Translations under genes and position numbers: made by a program
NCBI GenBank assembly: GCA_900321365.1
Contig: ONVT01000145.1
Location: 1 to 18,132, forward strand
Direction: 5' to 3'
DNA length: 18,132 bases
Source: an uncultured Eubacteriales bacterium
GTDB taxonomy: Bacteria > Bacillota_A > Clostridia > Lachnospirales > Lachnospiraceae
In this document: in pieces, positions 15,274 through 18,132 of the stretch
Position numbering within the stretch: the first letter of the stretch is position 1
How the letters are laid out: every line of letters begins with the position of its first letter
Notes under the pieces: model-generated
Told to the model about the DNA's origin: nothing
The model's database searches: none
Seen by the model: only the letters and a program-made list of their open reading frames with translations

Positions 15274-16719
15274 ATGAAGAGTATTTTATTTGCTGCATCC
15301 GAGGGAGTTCCTTTCATTAAGACGGGAGGACTTGCGGATGTGGTGGGATCCCTTCCGGGGTGTTTTGACAAGGAGAAGTATGATGTCCGGGTTATCCTGC
15401 CGAAGTATCTTTGCATGCGTCAGGAATGGAAGGATCAGATGAAATATCTGACGCATTTTTATATGGATCTCTCCTGGAGAAGTCAGTATGTCGGCGTTCT
15501 GGAGATGGTCAGTGGCGGGGTAACATTCTACTTCATAGACAATGAATACTATTTCTCCGGAGCGAAGCCTTATGGAAATATCTATCAGGACGTGGAGAAG
15601 TTTGCATTTTTCTCCAAGGCGGTTCTGAGCGCACTGCCGCTGATCGGCTTCCGGCCGGATATCATCCACTGTCATGACTGGCAGACGGCGCTGATTCCTG
15701 TATATCTGAATGACAAGTTCCGTGACGGAGAATTCTTCCGGGATATCAGGACGGTGCTTTCGATCCACAACCTCAGGTATCAGGGTGTGTGGGATGTCCG
15801 GACGGTTCAGGATATTACCGGGCTTGACCGCTCATTCTTTACGCCTGACAAGATGGAGGCATACGGCGATGCCAATTATCTGAAGGGAGGGATCGTGTTC
15901 GCAGACCGTATCACGACCGTCTCGGAGACGTACGCGAAGGAGATCCAGACGCCGTTCTACGGGGAGAGGCTTGACGGCCTGATGAGAGCCAGGAATGATG
16001 TCCTGACCGGAATCGTGAACGGGATCGACTACAAGGAATATGATCCGATGACGGATCCTTTTGTCGAGTTCAACTATGACGCGAAGTCGTTCCGGAAGGA
16101 GAAGGCAAAGAACAAGAAGGCGCTCCAGAAGGAACTTGGCCTGGACCAGGATGAGAGGAAGCTTCTCGTCGGCATCGTATCCCGTCTCACTGACCAGAAG
16201 GGGTTTGACCTGATTGCCTATATGATGGATGAGATCTGCCAGCAGGATCTTCAGCTCGTGATTCTGGGTACCGGAGAAGAGCGGTATGAGAACATGTTCC
16301 GCCATTTTGCCTGGAAGTACCAGGGAAAAGTATCGGCGAACATCTATTACTCGGAGGCGATGAGCCACAAGATCTATGCCGCCTGCGACTCGTTCCTGAT
16401 GCCGTCGCTTTTCGAGCCGTGCGGGCTTTCCCAGCTGATGAGCCTGAGGTATGGCACGGTGCCGATTGTCCGTGAAACCGGTGGGCTGAAGGATACGGTC
16501 ATTCCGTACAATGAGTATGACTCGACCGGAACAGGCTTTTCCTTCGCGAACTATAACGCCCATGAGATGCTTCACACGATGCAGTACGCGATGGATGTGT
16601 TCTACAACCGCAAGCGTGAATGGAACAGACTGGTTGACCGCGGCATGGCGATGGACTTTTCCTGGAACGCCAGCGCCAGGAAGTACCAGAAACTGTATGA
16701 CGAGATGCTGGATAGCTGA
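15274..16719 (+). CDS. glgA: Glycogen synthase (ADP-glucose type, GT5)
   Basis: A 481-residue starch/glycogen synthase, matching the family's usual 475-485 residues. It transfers glucose from ADP-glucose to the growing alpha-1,4-glucan chain in the cytoplasm. The N-terminal KTGGLADV motif (Lys16) binds ADP-glucose; SRLTDQKG carries Arg304 and Lys309, equivalent to the catalytic phosphate-binding pair near 300/305 of the E. coli enzyme; and the C-terminal EPCGLSQ (Glu381, Cys383, Gly384) is followed by ETGGLKDTV, both GT-B signatures. ATG 15274 is preceded by AGAGG at 15262-15266. The usual partners glgB, glgC, glgD and glgP are not adjacent in this window, so it is a single gene here, preceded by an unusual hairpin that may affect its expression. 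Confidence 0.95.
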   Translation: MKSILFAASEGVPFIKTGGLADVVGSLPGCFDKEKYDVRVILPKYLCMRQEWKDQMKYLTHFYMDLSWRSQYVGVLEMVSGGVTFYFIDNEYYFSGAKPYGNIYQDVEKFAFFSKAVLSALPLIGFRPDIIHCHDWQTALIPVYLNDKFRDGEFFRDIRTVLSIHNLRYQGVWDVRTVQDITGLDRSFFTPDKMEAYGDANYLKGGIVFADRITTVSETYAKEIQTPFYGERLDGLMRARNDVLTGIVNGIDYKEYDPMTDPFVEFNYDAKSFRKEKAKNKKALQKELGLDQDERKLLVGIVSRLTDQKGFDLIAYMMDEICQQDLQLVILGTGEERYENMFRHFAWKYQGKVSANIYYSEAMSHKIYAACDSFLMPSLFEPCGLSQLMSLRYGTVPIVRETGGLKDTVIPYNEYDSTGTGFSFANYNAHEMLHTMQYAMDVFYNRKREWNRLVDRGMAMDFSWNASARKYQKLYDEMLDS

Positions 16720-16775
16720 GACCTTTTCGCGGTATTGGGGCCGATGCCATTCTGGCGGAGTATGACCTGTGATCC

Positions 16776-16791
16776 GGAGCAGTGCTGCTCC
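16776..16791. terminator. Hairpin between convergent glgA and histidinol phosphatase genes
   Basis: GGAGCA (16776-16781) and TGCTCC (16786-16791) form a perfect stem around GTGC. It sits in the 79-base gap between two convergent stop codons and could serve both, but neither strand has a T tract after it. Confidence 0.3.
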
Positions 16792-16798
16792 TGCGGTC

Positions 16799-17632
16799 TC
16801 AGAGCGGGATCTCACGCATGTGGCGTCCTTCAAAAACACAATAAGAACGGTATCCCATGCTCCGGAGCAGACTGCGGACCCTGTCAAAGGCGAACGCGAT
16901 GTGCTCCGGAGCATGTGCGTCCGCGCCGATGGTAATCCGTTCGCCTCCCAGCTCACGGTATCTTCTCAGGATGGAGGGGGTCGGGTTCGGCTGGCCCAGG
17001 CCGTATTTATAGCCGGAGGTATTCACCTCCAGGCATTTCTTCGCGTAAATGACATGGCGCAGAATCTCATCGATCAGATCAGCATGATGCTCCATCGAAT
17101 CATAGACACAGCCCTTCACGGCTTTTTCTTTCGGGATATAGCGGATGATGTAGTCCATATGCGCAAGCGTATCCCATTCTTCCATGGTCTTCAGGTTGGA
17201 CAGCATCTCCTCGTAATAATGTCCGATCAGGACAGAAGGGTCTGTGCCTTCCCATGAATCCGGGTAATAGGGATCGAGTGAATCGACAAGGTGCTGCGAG
17301 GCGACGATGAAGTCCAGCGGCCAGTCCGCAGCTATTGAGTGAAATTCACCAGCCAGGTGTGCCTGCATGCCGAATTCCAGGCCAAAGCCGATCCAGAAGG
17401 AGGGAAAGGATTCCCTCAGACGCTGAATCTCAGCAAGAACCGCACCCGGATCGGCCACGAAGGGTTCCGGATACGCGGGGAAGTTCCCTTCCGGATATTC
17501 CAGGTCCATATGCTCGGTGAAGCAGATTCCGACAAGATTAAGCTCCATCGCCCGTCTGACCATATCCTCCATGGGCGCATCAGAATCCGTAGAAAAAGAA
17601 GAGTGCATGTGCATGTCGTATTGTATTGCCAT
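16799..17632 (-). CDS. hisJ: Histidinol-phosphatase, PHP family (HisJ/HisK type)
   Basis: A 277-residue PHP-domain phosphoesterase. The trinuclear metal ligands characteristic of the family are visible: DMHMHSSFSTDS (His8, His10, Asp16), TEH (Glu40/His41), GLEFG (Glu86), ASQH (His114), LAHMD (His158) and the C-terminal GADAH (Asp238, His240). This architecture and length fit histidinol-phosphate phosphatase, which converts L-histidinol phosphate to L-histidinol, the penultimate part of histidine synthesis, in the cytoplasm. The start ATG 17632 has GGGAGG six bases upstream. No other his genes are nearby, so it is a stand-alone gene; PHP enzymes of this group can also act on other phosphates, so the exact substrate is inferred. 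It has its own promoter candidate in the 17633-17866 gap. Confidence 0.85.
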   Translation of the reverse strand: MAIQYDMHMHSSFSTDSDAPMEDMVRRAMELNLVGICFTEHMDLEYPEGNFPAYPEPFVADPGAVLAEIQRLRESFPSFWIGFGLEFGMQAHLAGEFHSIAADWPLDFIVASQHLVDSLDPYYPDSWEGTDPSVLIGHYYEEMLSNLKTMEEWDTLAHMDYIIRYIPKEKAVKGCVYDSMEHHADLIDEILRHVIYAKKCLEVNTSGYKYGLGQPNPTPSILRRYRELGGERITIGADAHAPEHIAFAFDRVRSLLRSMGYRSYCVFEGRHMREIPL

Positions 17633-17660
17633 TTTTGTCCTCCCTGACGGTTTTTCCTGA

Positions 17661-17689
17661 ATTATACCTGCTTTTCAGGTACTTGGAAA
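17661..17689 (-). promoter_or_regulatory. Promoter for the histidinol phosphatase gene
   Basis: On the minus strand, TTTCCA (17684-17689) and TATAAT (17661-17666) are spaced by 17 bases. An inverted repeat, ACCTG (17666-17670) with CAGGT (17676-17680), lies in the spacer and could be an operator. Confidence 0.55.
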
Positions 17690-17728
17690 CTACCGGTCGC
17701 AACTCGTTTAAAAAAGTCGTTCTATCAC

Positions 17729-17757
17729 TTGATTTTTGCGGGGTATTCCGATAGAAT
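17729..17757 (+). promoter_or_regulatory. gap promoter
   Basis: TTGATT (17729-17734) and TAGAAT (17752-17757) are separated by 17 bases, a strong sigma-A-type match. The transcript would begin near 17764 and carry a leader of about 100 bases. Confidence 0.65.
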
Positions 17758-17770
17758 ACTTACGGGTTAA

Positions 17771-18132
<362 letters not shown>

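Noticed and set aside
15832..16956. A 374-codon minus-strand frame opposite glgA
   Set aside because: It is antisense to a well-conserved glgA and lacks family resemblance.

Overview
The window looks like chromosomal DNA from an anaerobic, low-to-mid GC Gram-positive bacterium, most probably a clostridium of the Lachnospiraceae type. The reasons are purine-rich GGAGG-type ribosome binding sites before most genes, a monomeric [FeFe] hydrogenase, an HAMP-SpoIIE phosphatase, a PhoU-fused Na/Pi cotransporter, a clostridial-type GlgA and hybrid kinases with the H-box form common in that family. Assignment is by protein style only; no rRNA or other taxonomic marker is present.

Layout. 1-447 (+) is the 3' end of an HD-domain protein. 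538-3351 (+) encodes the most striking protein: an APC-superfamily amino-acid permease fused to a complete hybrid histidine kinase and receiver. 3352-3623 holds no recognisable gene but has two small ORFs chained by ATGA overlaps into an SDR oxidoreductase (3624-4511, +). Facing it are a DMT/EamA permease (4553-5506, -) and, upstream of that on the same strand, a membrane-anchored PP2C/SpoIIE phosphatase (5613-7379, -). A 367-base divergent promoter region (7380-7746) separates the phosphatase from a YbhJ-like aconitase-family hydratase (7747-10047, +). A Na/Pi cotransporter-PhoU protein (10118-11935, -) converges on the hydratase. A ferredoxin-domain [FeFe] hydrogenase (12090-13598, -) shares a compact divergent promoter region with a secreted Ig-like (BIG2) protein (13805-15151, +). 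Then come glycogen synthase glgA (15274-16719, +), a PHP-family histidinol phosphatase (16799-17632, -) and the first 88 codons of glyceraldehyde-3-phosphate dehydrogenase gap (17867-window end, +).

How the parts fit. There is no long operon; most genes are single units with their own promoters. The left third is rich in signalling and transport (permease-kinase, RsbU-like phosphatase, DMT exporter). The right half is core anaerobic metabolism: hydrogen metabolism, phosphate uptake, glycogen synthesis, glycolysis and a histidine biosynthetic step. No mobile element, CRISPR array, tRNA or rRNA was seen. The best candidate for something little described is the permease-kinase-receiver fusion, which looks like a nutrient 'transceptor'. 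Secondary items are a hairpin flanked by 10-base direct repeats ahead of glgA, an FNR/CRP-shaped inverted repeat ahead of the hydrogenase, and the small chained ORFs before the SDR gene.
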